Below are positions 52,472-61,559 of a stretch of DNA of 64,000 nt, piece by piece. The notes beneath the pieces were generated by a model, which saw only the letters and a program-made list of their open reading frames with translations, was not told the DNA's origin and made no database searches. The translations under genes and the position numbers were made by a program. Source of the stretch: Hyphococcus sp. (GTDB lineage Bacteria; Pseudomonadota; Alphaproteobacteria; Caulobacterales; Parvularculaceae); NCBI GenBank assembly GCA_021776335.1, contig JAJFGB010000007.1:682001-746000 (forward strand). Direction: 5' to 3'. The number at the start of each line of letters is the position of its first letter. Positions within the stretch are counted from its first letter, which is position 1.

Positions 52472-54622
52472 ATGAAACGGATTTTTCTATGCGGCGCAGC
52501 AATTACAGGGCTGATGGTCAATGGGGCGCTTGCCCAGTCGAGCGAAGATGAAGCGGGCGGCGTGACCAGTGAAATCGTTCTTGCGCAATTGGATGTGCTC
52601 ACTGTTTACGCGACGCGGAACCCGCTGCCGTCATTCGATTTTCCAGGACAAGTAACAATCATTGATCGCGCACAGATTGATGATTTCAACCCATCCACCA
52701 TTTCAGACATTTTTGACGCCGTACCCGGGGCCGGTTTTGACGGCGGTCCGCGAAAGGCCGGTCAAACGCCGTCGGTGCGCGGCCTTTCAGGCGAGGGCGT
52801 GCTCGTTCTTTTCGATGGGGCGCGTCAGAGTTTCCTGTCGGGGCATGATGGGCGTTTTTTCATTGATCCGGATCTTGTTCAAACCGTTGAGGTCATCCGT
52901 GGCCCAACTTCCGCGCTTTACGGTTCCGGCGCGCTTGGCGGCGTTATCGCGCTGCGCACGATCAATGCCGCAGATTTGCTGGAAGACGGTGAGACAGCGG
53001 GTATTAGTGTTGGCGCCGGCTATCAGAGCGTCAATGACGAATGGCGTGTGACCGGTACGGGCGTTTGGCGCAGCGCCAATGAGAAAGTTGATGTTGTTGG
53101 CAATGTCACCTTGCGTCAATCCGATGATATTGAGCTCGGCAATGGCTTCTCGCTCCCCGCTGATGACGAGATCGTTTCGTCGCTGTTAAAAACAACATTG
53201 AAGCCGGTCGATGATTTAACGCTCTCCGCATCATGGATTCGTTTTGGCGGCGACAGCATTGACCCCAATAATCCGCAGGGCGCCAATGTTGCGAACGCGG
53301 GGAATGGCAATGTTTTTCGAAATATTGAAGCGAATACAATCCAGACAGCGTTGAACTATGCGCCGGCGTCGTCGGATCTTATCGACCTCAATCTCGTCGG
53401 CTATTATACACAAAACACAGTTGACGAAGATGAAGTGGACACAACGCGACTGATTTCGCGCGAAGTCCAAACCATCGGTATTTCCTTGGATAACAGGTCG
53501 AAATTTTCTTTTGGATCATCAGCAGATCTGACGCTGACCTATGGCGCGGAATTTTATCGTGATGAGCAATCCGGTCGCGACAATACAAGTGCAGACGGCA
53601 CACGCGGCGGCGTGCCCGATGCCACCAGCCGTTTTTATGGCGTCTTTGCACAGGCTGAATTTGCGTTAAAACGCCCGCTGGGCGCACCGGGCGTTTTGAC
53701 GTTCATTCCGGCAGCGCGCTGGGACAAGTTTGAAAATGATGCAACCGGCGAACCGTCCACTGATGACAACGCCATATCGCCCAAAATTGGTGTTTCCTAT
53801 AAACCCATTGATCAGCTGATCTTTTTTGGAAACTGGTCCGAGGCGTTTCGCGCGCCGTCCTTTAATGAAACATTTGCTGACGGAGTTCACTTTCGGATAC
53901 CGGACTTCTCTGCGGTCCCGGGTTTCCCGCCGACATTCGTCACCAACTTCTTTATTTCAAATCCTGCGCTCGTATCTGAAGAGTCGGAAACCTGGGAAGT
54001 AGGCGCCGGTATCGACCTTGGCGATGTGTTATTCCATGGCGACAGCCTGACAGCCAAAGCGTCATATTATGAATCTTCAGTGACGAATCTCATCGACCTT
54101 GAGGTCAATATTCCTGTGGGCTGTTTCGGCGCGCCATTTCCACCTTGTGGGTCTGGTGAAGCATTTGGCAATTTCAGCCGTAATGTGAATGTCACGAATG
54201 CAGAGATCGACGGCGTTGAACTCGAGGCGCAATATGATGCCGAATATTATTATGCGCGCGCAAATTTTGCGACAATTAACGGCCGGGACGCAAACAGCGG
54301 CGATTTTGTCGGCATTCTCTCGCCCACCACTTTCTTTTTCGATAGCGGCGTCAAACTGCCGGCAGCAAATGTCAGGCTTGGCGCGCGGGTCACCGTCGCG
54401 AGCGATTTCGATAAGGTAAATGACCCGACACTGGCGCGCGACGGCTATGCGGTCGGCGATGTTTACGCCGTCTGGGAACCGTCAAGCGGCGCGCTGGAGG
54501 GGCTGCGTCTTGATATCGGCGTCGATAATGTCACAGACGCCAATTACGAAATTGTTGCCGCAGGCGTCAGCCAGCCCGGGCGTAATTACAAAGCGGCCAT
54601 CCGCTGGCGCCAGGGATTTTGA
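52472..54622 (+). CDS. TonB-dependent haem/haemoglobin-type receptor
   Basis: A 716-residue outer-membrane receptor: signal peptide (GLMVNGALA-QS), TonB-box-like LDVLTVYATR, plug (VTIIDRAQIDDFNPSTISDI, SVRGLSGEGVLVLFDGARQS, VEVIRGPTSALYGSGALGGV) and barrel. The barrel contains the FRAPSFNETF and NPALVSEESETWE segments, the FRAP/NPNL pair typical of haem receptors (HutA/HmuR/HemR class). AGAAGG precedes the ATG. Two Fur-like boxes lie upstream, so it should be induced by iron shortage. Two small genes follow. Confidence 0.92.
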   Translation: MKRIFLCGAAITGLMVNGALAQSSEDEAGGVTSEIVLAQLDVLTVYATRNPLPSFDFPGQVTIIDRAQIDDFNPSTISDIFDAVPGAGFDGGPRKAGQTPSVRGLSGEGVLVLFDGARQSFLSGHDGRFFIDPDLVQTVEVIRGPTSALYGSGALGGVIALRTINAADLLEDGETAGISVGAGYQSVNDEWRVTGTGVWRSANEKVDVVGNVTLRQSDDIELGNGFSLPADDEIVSSLLKTTLKPVDDLTLSASWIRFGGDSIDPNNPQGANVANAGNGNVFRNIEANTIQTALNYAPASSDLIDLNLVGYYTQNTVDEDEVDTTRLISREVQTIGISLDNRSKFSFGSSADLTLTYGAEFYRDEQSGRDNTSADGTRGGVPDATSRFYGVFAQAEFALKRPLGAPGVLTFIPAARWDKFENDATGEPSTDDNAISPKIGVSYKPIDQLIFFGNWSEAFRAPSFNETFADGVHFRIPDFSAVPGFPPTFVTNFFISNPALVSEESETWEVGAGIDLGDVLFHGDSLTAKASYYESSVTNLIDLEVNIPVGCFGAPFPPCGSGEAFGNFSRNVNVTNAEIDGVELEAQYDAEYYYARANFATINGRDANSGDFVGILSPTTFFFDSGVKLPAANVRLGARVTVASDFDKVNDPTLARDGYAVGDVYAVWEPSSGALEGLRLDIGVDNVTDANYEIVAAGVSQPGRNYKAAIRWRQGF

Positions 54623-54669
54623 CGATGCTTTTAAATGAAGCGCGAGGTTGAAACGAGGGAGAGAACCAC

Positions 54670-54861
54670 ATGATGCGTTGGCATGGAGAAGAAAGATCAC
54701 TGTTGTCATGGCTGATGATGCAGGAAAAATTCGTGGCGCTGTGGATCGATGAAACGCTGTCAGTGGCGCCGCCAAACGGAGACTTTATCGCCAGGCTCGA
54801 AACGCACCGGAGATGGCTCGCCGAACAGATTGATCTGTTGGCAAACCGGCGGGCGGCGTGA
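54670..54861 (+). CDS. Small protein of the haem locus
   Basis: A 63-residue protein with aromatic and acidic character: MMRWHGEERSLLSWLMMQEK, LWIDETLSV and THRRWLAEQIDLLAN. GGGAGAG lies well placed before the ATG. No HemP-type motif is seen and no family is recognised. It lies 47 bp after the haem receptor and overlaps the next gene's start by 2 bases (GTGA), so it is probably co-transcribed and translationally coupled. Confidence 0.6.
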   Translation: MMRWHGEERSLLSWLMMQEKFVALWIDETLSVAPPNGDFIARLETHRRWLAEQIDLLANRRAA

Positions 54862-55373
54862 AGGCGGGACGCGGCATTGGTCGCTGGAGAAGTGCGCTGG
54901 CCATTATGCTTTTGGGCGCCGTTCTGATGATTTGGCTCTATGCAACCGGCGATCAAATCCACAGCGCGCCATCGCGGGAGGAATTGATCGCGGCAATATG
55001 GCGACATGTTGGTTATGGCGTTGTCACAGCGCCATTGTTGCTTGGGTATGTTTTGTGGCGGTTGAGGAGTGACCAATCGACATTCCTGAAAGGGCCTTTC
55101 CCGGAACGCGCTGGAAAATTTGCGCTTTTTGCGCTTGTCGTTGGCGTCACTTTTTTGATTGTGACCGGGCCGCTGGTTGTCTGGACCCATGGATCACCGC
55201 TGAAAGTGTTCGATTGGTTTGTGATCGCAAACCCGATTGGCGCACAGGCTGTGTTACATGAAAACCTTGAGACCGCGCATGGCTTTGTCGCAAGGCTCAC
55301 GCCATGGTGGGTCGGGATCGACTTGTTACTGTATATCTGGCTGGGGTTGGACCGGGAGATGCGTCGAGGGTGA
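54858..55373 (+). CDS. Four-helix membrane protein, possibly cytochrome b561-like
   Basis: A 171-residue integral membrane protein (GTG start). Predicted helices lie near 12-30, 48-68, 86-110 and 150-167. Histidines at H50 (IWRHVGYG), H111 (VVWTHGSP), H134 (VLHENLETA) and H141 (AHGFV) are placed near membrane ends, in the fashion of di-haem cytochrome b561-like proteins; binding of haem is inference. The gene is coupled to the 63-residue gene and lies in the haem-receptor transcript. It could donate electrons for periplasmic haem or iron reduction. No exact family was recognised. Confidence 0.65.
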   Translation: MKAGRGIGRWRSALAIMLLGAVLMIWLYATGDQIHSAPSREELIAAIWRHVGYGVVTAPLLLGYVLWRLRSDQSTFLKGPFPERAGKFALFALVVGVTFLIVTGPLVVWTHGSPLKVFDWFVIANPIGAQAVLHENLETAHGFVARLTPWWVGIDLLLYIWLGLDREMRRG

Positions 55374-55387
55374 GGCGGGATGAAGGA

Positions 55388-56578
55388 TTAATCAGCCTGT
55401 TTGCGCAACGTTTCTGAACTCGGCCGCACCCGCTCACTGCAGATTGGCAGAGCCTCACGCATACGTCTTGTGAAGTCACGCAGGCAGATTTCTGACTGCG
55501 AGATTGGTCCCGGTTGATAATCGCCGGATTGTAACCCCGCCTGCACGCGTTCGATGACGTCTTTGTCTTCGACATTAATGACCCGATTAACGCGCCAGTT
55601 TAAATAGCGCGCTGCGCGCATTTCGCGTCTTTCATCGGGGAGGGCGTAGGAAATTTCCCGCAGTAATGTGCAGTCAGGCGCGAGTGGAATGAATTGCATG
55701 AAATCAATCTGGTCAGGATAAATATCAAAGGCGAGATTCGGCCATAGCATTTTATAGGACCAACTGCGTTGACGTTTCTCCGGCAGATGCGGGACATCAG
55801 GAAGAAAATGTCGATAGGCTTGCGCCGACAAGGACTGATTGGGCGCGTCGCGAAGTTCAGCGCTGATGTGATAGGCGCCATTGTCGTTTTCCAGCGTGTA
55901 GCTGTCGCCTACAAGATCGTCGAGCCCCTTATGGGCGATTGGCAAATGCATGGCGTCGACGTAATTTTCAACGGCGATCTTCCAGTTGACGGCGCGGGTC
56001 CGCAGGCTGATGCGGCCAAGCGCCTGCATCTTTGATGTCTGATAGGTTTCAAAGACGGGTTTCATGGGTGCAATGAAATCGTCAAAGGACGGCGCATTAT
56101 CGTTGAGGGCTGCGAATAAAAATCCGCCACAGCTGCGTAATTCCAGCGGTATCAGCCCGTAATCCTGATTATCAAACGCGTCATAGCCGTCGCGTTGCGG
56201 AACGCCCACCAGGGCGCCTTTTAAATCATAGGTCCAGGCGTGATAGGGGCAGGTGATGCGTGATTTGCACTGACCAAAGGAACCGTCAAGAAGTCGCGCG
56301 GCGCGATGGCGGCAGATATTTTTAAAAGCCCGCGCCTTGCCGTCGTCGCCACGCACAACGAGAACCAGCACGCCGCAAAAATTCAACGTTGCATAAGCGC
56401 CTGTGTCGGCGATGTCGCTTTCGTGACAGATAATCTGCCAGCTTGGCCGAAACAGTTTTTCACGTTCCAGCGCCAGGAAATCATCATCCACATAGACCCA
56501 TGGCGGCAGGCCGGTTTCTGTCTGTTCGCGTTGCACGGTTTGCTCAGTTTTTTCTTCGCTGCATTTCTCGCGCGCCAT
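55388..56578 (-). CDS. Rieske non-haem iron oxygenase alpha subunit
   Basis: A 396-residue ring-hydroxylating-type oxygenase alpha subunit. The Rieske cluster is C89-x-H91 (NICRHRAARLL) and C110-x2-H113 (TCPYHAWTYD), and the mononuclear iron site lies in AVENYVDAMHLPIAH (H211, H216 plus a later acidic ligand). No reductase or beta subunit gene is adjacent. Its start overlaps the permease stop by 35 bases, indicating tight co-expression with an amino-acid transporter, so an amine or amino-acid-like substrate (as for carnitine or betaine demethylating members) is possible; this is inference. Confidence 0.92.
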   Translation of the reverse strand: MAREKCSEEKTEQTVQREQTETGLPPWVYVDDDFLALEREKLFRPSWQIICHESDIADTGAYATLNFCGVLVLVVRGDDGKARAFKNICRHRAARLLDGSFGQCKSRITCPYHAWTYDLKGALVGVPQRDGYDAFDNQDYGLIPLELRSCGGFLFAALNDNAPSFDDFIAPMKPVFETYQTSKMQALGRISLRTRAVNWKIAVENYVDAMHLPIAHKGLDDLVGDSYTLENDNGAYHISAELRDAPNQSLSAQAYRHFLPDVPHLPEKRQRSWSYKMLWPNLAFDIYPDQIDFMQFIPLAPDCTLLREISYALPDERREMRAARYLNWRVNRVINVEDKDVIERVQAGLQSGDYQPGPISQSEICLRDFTRRMREALPICSERVRPSSETLRKQAD

Positions 56579-57857
56579 AAAACACCGGAATGCCGGCGGC
56601 GATCAAGATTGTTCCCCATAAAAGGGTTTTAATGCCGGCGCCGGCCATGGCGATAATGGAATAGGCAAGGGCGATGACAGCGATCAGCGCCCAGGCGCGT
56701 GCATTGTTGAGAGCGTGGCGGATTTCTGCGAGCGCTGAGACAGCGTAAGGCGTCAAGGTCGCCAGCGTCGACATGGAAATCAAAAAGGTGAAGGCCGCAA
56801 CCAGGCCATTGTGGTAATTAAAAAATAACAACAAGGTTGCGAGAACAGAAGAGACGATAAGCGCGACTGTCGGCGCATGACCGCGATTAGTCCGCGCGAG
56901 AAAAGCTGGCATGACGCCGTCGCGCGCTGTTGCTGCGGGCATTTGCCCGCCCAGTAAAATGTTTCCGTTGAGTGATCCCGCTGTTGAAATCAGCGCGCCG
57001 ACCGCGATCATGGGTCCGCCAAGGGGGCCGAGCTTTGCGGCGGCATCGGCAAAGGGCGATTGCGAAGTTGTGAGGGTTTCCACGGGAACCAGCATCATCA
57101 CGGCTGTTGTTGATGCAATATAAAGCGCGGCGACCATGATCGTTGCGGTAATGACCGCGCGGGGCACGGTGCGCTTGGCGTCGATCACGTCGCCCGCCGG
57201 CACGACGCCAGCCTCAATGCCGATAAACGCCCACATAGTCAAAAGCGCCGTGGTTGCCAGCGCCTGTGTCATCGGCAATTCTTTTGGATTGAAGGGCGGA
57301 ATATTGTTGATGTCGCCGGCGAACACAGCGAGCGCGATGATCACGAGCAGCGGAACAATTTTGGCAAGCGTCATCATAAGCTGGAGTGAGGCGGCTTCGG
57401 CGATGCCTTTGAGATTGACGCCGGTTAATATCCAGATGACCGCGACAGCAATTGAGGCCTGCGCCAATATGTTGCCGTCAATAGCGGGGATAAGCACGCC
57501 CGCATAACCGGCAAAGGCGACGCTGATTGCAGCGATTGCAAAGATAATGCTGAGCCAATAGCTCCACGCCATGAGAAAGCCGGGCAGCGGGCCGAACGCT
57601 TCGCGCGCATAGATATAAAATCCGCCGCTCTTGTCAGTCCGCCCGGCGAGCCGCCCCAGCACCAGGGCAATGAAGATGGCGCCGAGGCTGGTAAAGAGCC
57701 AGCCGAGAAAGCTGATCGATCCGTAGGGCGCCAGCACCGCCGGCAAGAGAAAGATCCCTGAGCCAATCATGACGCCGACACTGATCGACCAGCATTTCCA
57801 GAAACCAATGCTACGCACGGCGCCGTCGTTGTCGGAGTGTTCAGTTGACTGATCCAT
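56544..57857 (-). CDS. APC superfamily amino-acid/polyamine permease
   Basis: A 437-residue, 12-helix transporter with WSISVGVMIGSGIFLLPAVL in TM1 (the GSG substrate-binding signature), GGFYIYAREAFGPLPGFLMA after TM2 and IGIEAGVVPAGDVIDAKRTV in the TM6 region. The order resembles AdiC-like arginine/agmatine antiporters and related amino-acid permeases. It is transcribed with the Rieske oxygenase, whose start overlaps its stop. Substrate unknown; an arginine-derived molecule would fit the dimethylarginine hydrolase nearby. Confidence 0.9.
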   Translation of the reverse strand: MDQSTEHSDNDGAVRSIGFWKCWSISVGVMIGSGIFLLPAVLAPYGSISFLGWLFTSLGAIFIALVLGRLAGRTDKSGGFYIYAREAFGPLPGFLMAWSYWLSIIFAIAAISVAFAGYAGVLIPAIDGNILAQASIAVAVIWILTGVNLKGIAEAASLQLMMTLAKIVPLLVIIALAVFAGDINNIPPFNPKELPMTQALATTALLTMWAFIGIEAGVVPAGDVIDAKRTVPRAVITATIMVAALYIASTTAVMMLVPVETLTTSQSPFADAAAKLGPLGGPMIAVGALISTAGSLNGNILLGGQMPAATARDGVMPAFLARTNRGHAPTVALIVSSVLATLLLFFNYHNGLVAAFTFLISMSTLATLTPYAVSALAEIRHALNNARAWALIAVIALAYSIIAMAGAGIKTLLWGTILIAAGIPVFYGAREMQRRKN

Positions 57858-58003
57858 TCAGTGACCTTCGCGGGCGTTGGCCGCCTATGCAAGAACAATT
57901 GTGCGACGTGCGAAGGTGGTCGTGAAGCCGACATTGTCGATTGCGTATGCGCCCACCCGGACTATACTCGTTGGGGTTTTCGGATGCGAGGGGCGGCGCG
58001 AGA

Positions 58004-59287
58004 ATGGTTGAGAAAAATGAAGGGCCTAAGAAAGAGGCGTTGGGGCAAGATAAACCCGAGGTTTCAAAAGGTGGTGTAAAAGACAAACCGCCTACAGATC
58101 AAAACAATCCTCAACCTGCCGAGGAAAACGGCAGTACAATCGCGGCGGATGATACTGGAACGCCAAAATCCGGTAAGCGCGGCGGCTCAAAAGCAACAAT
58201 AAAAAGCAACGCCAAGAAAAAGAAGCGTTCCCGGAAAGTCCCGGATAATACGGAATGTCAAAATTGCGGGGCGGTGCTGCAGGGCGATTTTTGCCATCAA
58301 TGCGGGCAGGCGGCGAGAGAGCCGCGCCGGTTGGTCATCGGCCTCGTCCAGGATGTGTTCGTTGAAACACTCGCCATCGATGGGAAACTGGCGCGCTCCA
58401 TCGGACTTCTCCTGTGGCGGCCAGGCGTTCTCGCCAGGCGCTTTCTTGACGGCAAGCGTGTGCGCTATTCGCCGCCATTCAGACTTTATCTCTTTGCCAG
58501 CGTCTTTTTCTTTCTAACGGCATTCTGGATGATTGATCTGCCGAACAGTTTTTCCTTTGACAATGCTGTAAATGCCGATCCAGCGGAGATCGCGGAAGCG
58601 CAAGCGGCAATCGAAGAGGCGCAAAGGGAAGTTGCGACGGCTTTGGGCGAGGCAGCGCCTGATGAGATCCGCGAAACCGCTGAAGAGCCGGCAGAGACCT
58701 TAAACGATGACGCAGATGCAGATTCGGGGGCAACCGACGCCGAAGAATTATCCGGTGAGCGCGATGCCGCAGAAGTCAAACGCTCCTTTGTCGAGAGCGA
58801 ATGGGGAGACGGCACGTACAACTATAGTGGGCCTGCGTCGCTTGAGCCTCATGTCAGGCGCTTTTATGAGGCGAGCCAACGGGTCGTCAGTGATCCCCGT
58901 CTGTTCGTTTCAGAGTTGCGCGCAAATGTGCCGCGCTTTTTGTTACTGGCGCCGTTGATCTACGGTTTGATATTGACGCTGCTTTATTTCTATCGGCGCA
59001 AGTTTTTCATTTATGACCATTTCATTGTCAGTCTTTATATGCATGCGGCGCTTTATGCCTATTTGATGGCGGCGCTGCTCCTAAGCCGCGTCCCCGTTAT
59101 GGGCGGCCTACTTGCGGCTGTGCCGATTGTTTGGGGTGGGTTCCAGCCCTTGATCGTCTTTCGGCAAGCCTATGGTTCAAACTGGTTTTCCGTGTGGGCC
59201 AAATGGTTTGTGTCGACCAGCATTTATGTCATCGCCCTTATGCTGATCATCATATTGGGGCTTTCTTACAGCCTGTATCAGAGCTGA
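58004..59287 (+). CDS. DUF3667 family membrane protein with zinc ribbon
   Basis: A 427-residue protein: a charged N-terminal tail (about 1-70), a double CxxC zinc ribbon (NTECQNCGAV and GDFCHQCGQAA), the DUF3667 segment (ETLAIDGKLARSIGLLLWRP, SPPFRLYLFASVFFFLTAFW), a long acidic alanine/glutamate-rich linker of about 80 residues, then four or five membrane helices. The family is uncharacterised. It lies between DDAH and the permease-Rieske pair on the opposite strand, so shared function with those is uncertain. Confidence 0.85.
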   Translation: MVEKNEGPKKEALGQDKPEVSKGGVKDKPPTDQNNPQPAEENGSTIAADDTGTPKSGKRGGSKATIKSNAKKKKRSRKVPDNTECQNCGAVLQGDFCHQCGQAAREPRRLVIGLVQDVFVETLAIDGKLARSIGLLLWRPGVLARRFLDGKRVRYSPPFRLYLFASVFFFLTAFWMIDLPNSFSFDNAVNADPAEIAEAQAAIEEAQREVATALGEAAPDEIRETAEEPAETLNDDADADSGATDAEELSGERDAAEVKRSFVESEWGDGTYNYSGPASLEPHVRRFYEASQRVVSDPRLFVSELRANVPRFLLLAPLIYGLILTLLYFYRRKFFIYDHFIVSLYMHAALYAYLMAALLLSRVPVMGGLLAAVPIVWGGFQPLIVFRQAYGSNWFSVWAKWFVSTSIYVIALMLIIILGLSYSLYQS

Positions 59288-59297
59288 CGATTGCGGA

Positions 59298-60089
59298 TCA
59301 TATCTTAGCACCCTGCCGGCGCAGGGACATGCAGGACAACCCGGCGTCGATCTTGCCGATCTGCGATGTTTGAAGAAGCACAATTTTGTAACCGCGCTTG
59401 TCGAGTAATTCCGCTGTACGCGGAAACCCGTCGCCGAGCATCACGATATCATTGATACGCAAGGCGTTTGCCGCTGCTTCTTCGCCGGCGGGCGTTTCTA
59501 TAATGTCAAAACCATCGAATACGCCGCTGGCGGCAAGACGCTTTGTTGAGAGAATGGTTTCCTCATCAAGAAGCGCGCAATCAGATTTGAAATGAAGAAC
59601 GCCCTCAGGCGTGTTGACGATTTCGCCTTTCCGGCCGATCTCTGCAAGAAGACGTTGAAGACCGCGTGCGCCAGCCTCATCGGTGCGTGCGGAAAGGCCG
59701 ATCATGACTTTGCCGGGTGTTTGCAAAATATCGCCGCCCTCGACGAAACCGGGGACGGGCAGCTCCAGTATATTTTGAAAATGATCGTGCAGCGCCGCCG
59801 CTATTTCGCCTGCTTCGCCGCGCCGGCTTTCGGCGCCGGGCCGTAACAAAATTGCATGCTTTTCAAAAACCAGCGCCGGGTCCTCGACAAAGATCGAATC
59901 CGGAAACGCTTCCAGCGCCGGCAGCATAATCAATTCAACCCCGGCGGATTTGAGCGCTGCAGCGTAAGCATCATGTTCGGCTGCAACGCCGTCAAAACCT
60001 GGATTGTCGCCCGCGCCAGCGCGCAAGCCACCGCTGACCGATTTGCCGGGCTTGCGTAAAATGGCGGCGTCAAAATTGAAGATGGGCAT
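59298..60089 (-). CDS. ddaH: Dimethylarginine dimethylaminohydrolase
   Basis: A 263-residue guanidino-group-modifying enzyme: GFVEGGDILQTPGKVMIGLS, the catalytic His in VLHFKSDCALL and the nucleophilic Cys in GLSCMSLR at the C-terminus. DDAH hydrolyses methylated arginines to citrulline and methylamine(s). The start at 60089 gives MPIFNFDAAILRKPGKSV. It is 2.7 kb from the permease-Rieske operon and on the same strand. Together they could use methylated arginine or its amines, but that link is inference from position. Confidence 0.93.
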   Translation of the reverse strand: MPIFNFDAAILRKPGKSVSGGLRAGAGDNPGFDGVAAEHDAYAAALKSAGVELIMLPALEAFPDSIFVEDPALVFEKHAILLRPGAESRRGEAGEIAAALHDHFQNILELPVPGFVEGGDILQTPGKVMIGLSARTDEAGARGLQRLLAEIGRKGEIVNTPEGVLHFKSDCALLDEETILSTKRLAASGVFDGFDIIETPAGEEAAANALRINDIVMLGDGFPRTAELLDKRGYKIVLLQTSQIGKIDAGLSCMSLRRQGAKI

Positions 60090-60302
60090 GTCTGGAATTT
60101 CTCTTTGTTGCGCCACGATAACGGCCCAGTTTGGGACGGCTTGGCGATAACGGCAATGGCGTAAAGTGCTGATATTGAATGCTGAAATGGCACATAATCT
60201 ATGCGCGTATGGGGTCGTAATTACAACTTTAGGTGCATTTTATTAACCCCCGACTTTTAATCTTTCCGCCTTGTATGGGGCTGCAATCGCGGCGGAAATC
60301 CT

Positions 60303-61547
60303 ATGGTTTTACTGGTTGGCGTCATTGGCTTTCTTGTCGGCGGGCTCGCTGCGGGTTTTTTTACCTATCATTTGTTGAGCGGCAGAATCCGGCGCAGGCT
60401 GCGGTCGCAAACTGCGCTGATCACAACGGCCGGTCACCAGCTACGCACGCCGCTCGATCAGATATTGGGCATGGCCCAGACACTTGAACTTCATGTTGGC
60501 GAACTGCCCGATAAGATCGGGGAAACGGTCGACAGCATTATCGGATCCGGCGGCAATCTGAAATCCGCGCTGATTGATATTCTCGACATCATGGAGCTTG
60601 AATCGGGTCAGTTGATTCTTGAGCCCGACATTCACGCGCTTTTGGAGAGTGTTGAAACTATCAATCGTATATTCGCCCCTCGCGCGGAGAAAAAAGGCCT
60701 TGCATTTGATCTGTCCGTAGACAGAACGGCAAAGGTCTGGCTCAATTATGACGAGGTTCGTTTCCGGCAATGCACAGAGGCCATCGTCCGGCAGTGTATT
60801 GAGCAGGCGGAGAGTGGAACGGTCTCGGTCAACATCAGCACGAAATTCTCGAGCCGGAAATTCGGGCACAAGATCATAAAAATTTTGGTGCATGATGGCG
60901 GCCCGGGTATGGAACAGGCGGTCGCCGACAGATATTTCAAACCAACAAAGCGCACGCTTGATAATAAGGTGATGATTCCCGAAGGGAAAAGGCTGTCTTT
61001 GATGCTGTCGCGCGCATTGGCGAGAAAGATGGGCGGCGATTTGACCGTGAAGAGTGCGCCCGGACGCGGTGTTTCATTCATGCTGAAAATTCCAGCGAAG
61101 TTTGAAATGCCGCCCGGTGAGGCAGGTGAGGCTGCGCCATTGCCGGCGGTCGAACAGGCGCGCGCAGCCATTCGGGAAAAAACGATCATGATCGTCGATG
61201 ATGATGAGCTGTATGTTCAGGTGCTAAGCACTTATCTTACCCATGCTGGCGCCGGCAATGTGCTTGTCGCGCGAGACGGCCAGGAGGCGCTTGGTTTTGT
61301 AGAGGCGCATTCATGTGATCTTATATTGATGGATATTCAGATGCCGGTGATGGATGGCGTCACGGCGATGCGCAAAATTCGCAGCAGCAAAGAAAGCTTT
61401 AGCGATATTCCAATTATTGTTGTCTCAGCAGTGTCGCAGTCACAGGAACGCCAGGCCTGTCGCGCTGCCGGCGCAACGGCTGTTATGGCAAAGCCCGTTG
61501 AGGCAAATGATCTCTATAAAAAACTAGCGCGGGTGCTGGCGGCGTAA
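60303..61547 (+). CDS. Hybrid histidine kinase with degenerate ATPase domain
   Basis: A 414-residue protein with one transmembrane segment (3-22), a HisKA-like dimerisation helix pair with H45 in GHQLRTPLDQILG, an HATPase-fold region (about 110-265) and a C-terminal receiver (phosphoacceptor D344 in LILMDIQMPVMDG, K397 in AKPVE). In the ATPase region the DxGxG of G1 survives (HDGGPGM, D198), but the N-box Asn appears replaced (EAIVRQCIEQAE) and the GLGL of G2 is KRLSLML. Autophosphorylation may therefore be lost. It could act as a phosphatase, phosphorelay scaffold or pseudokinase. No partner regulator is adjacent. Confidence 0.88.
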   Translation: MVLLVGVIGFLVGGLAAGFFTYHLLSGRIRRRLRSQTALITTAGHQLRTPLDQILGMAQTLELHVGELPDKIGETVDSIIGSGGNLKSALIDILDIMELESGQLILEPDIHALLESVETINRIFAPRAEKKGLAFDLSVDRTAKVWLNYDEVRFRQCTEAIVRQCIEQAESGTVSVNISTKFSSRKFGHKIIKILVHDGGPGMEQAVADRYFKPTKRTLDNKVMIPEGKRLSLMLSRALARKMGGDLTVKSAPGRGVSFMLKIPAKFEMPPGEAGEAAPLPAVEQARAAIREKTIMIVDDDELYVQVLSTYLTHAGAGNVLVARDGQEALGFVEAHSCDLILMDIQMPVMDGVTAMRKIRSSKESFSDIPIIVVSAVSQSQERQACRAAGATAVMAKPVEANDLYKKLARVLAA

Positions 61548-61559
61548 GCGGCGTCGGCG

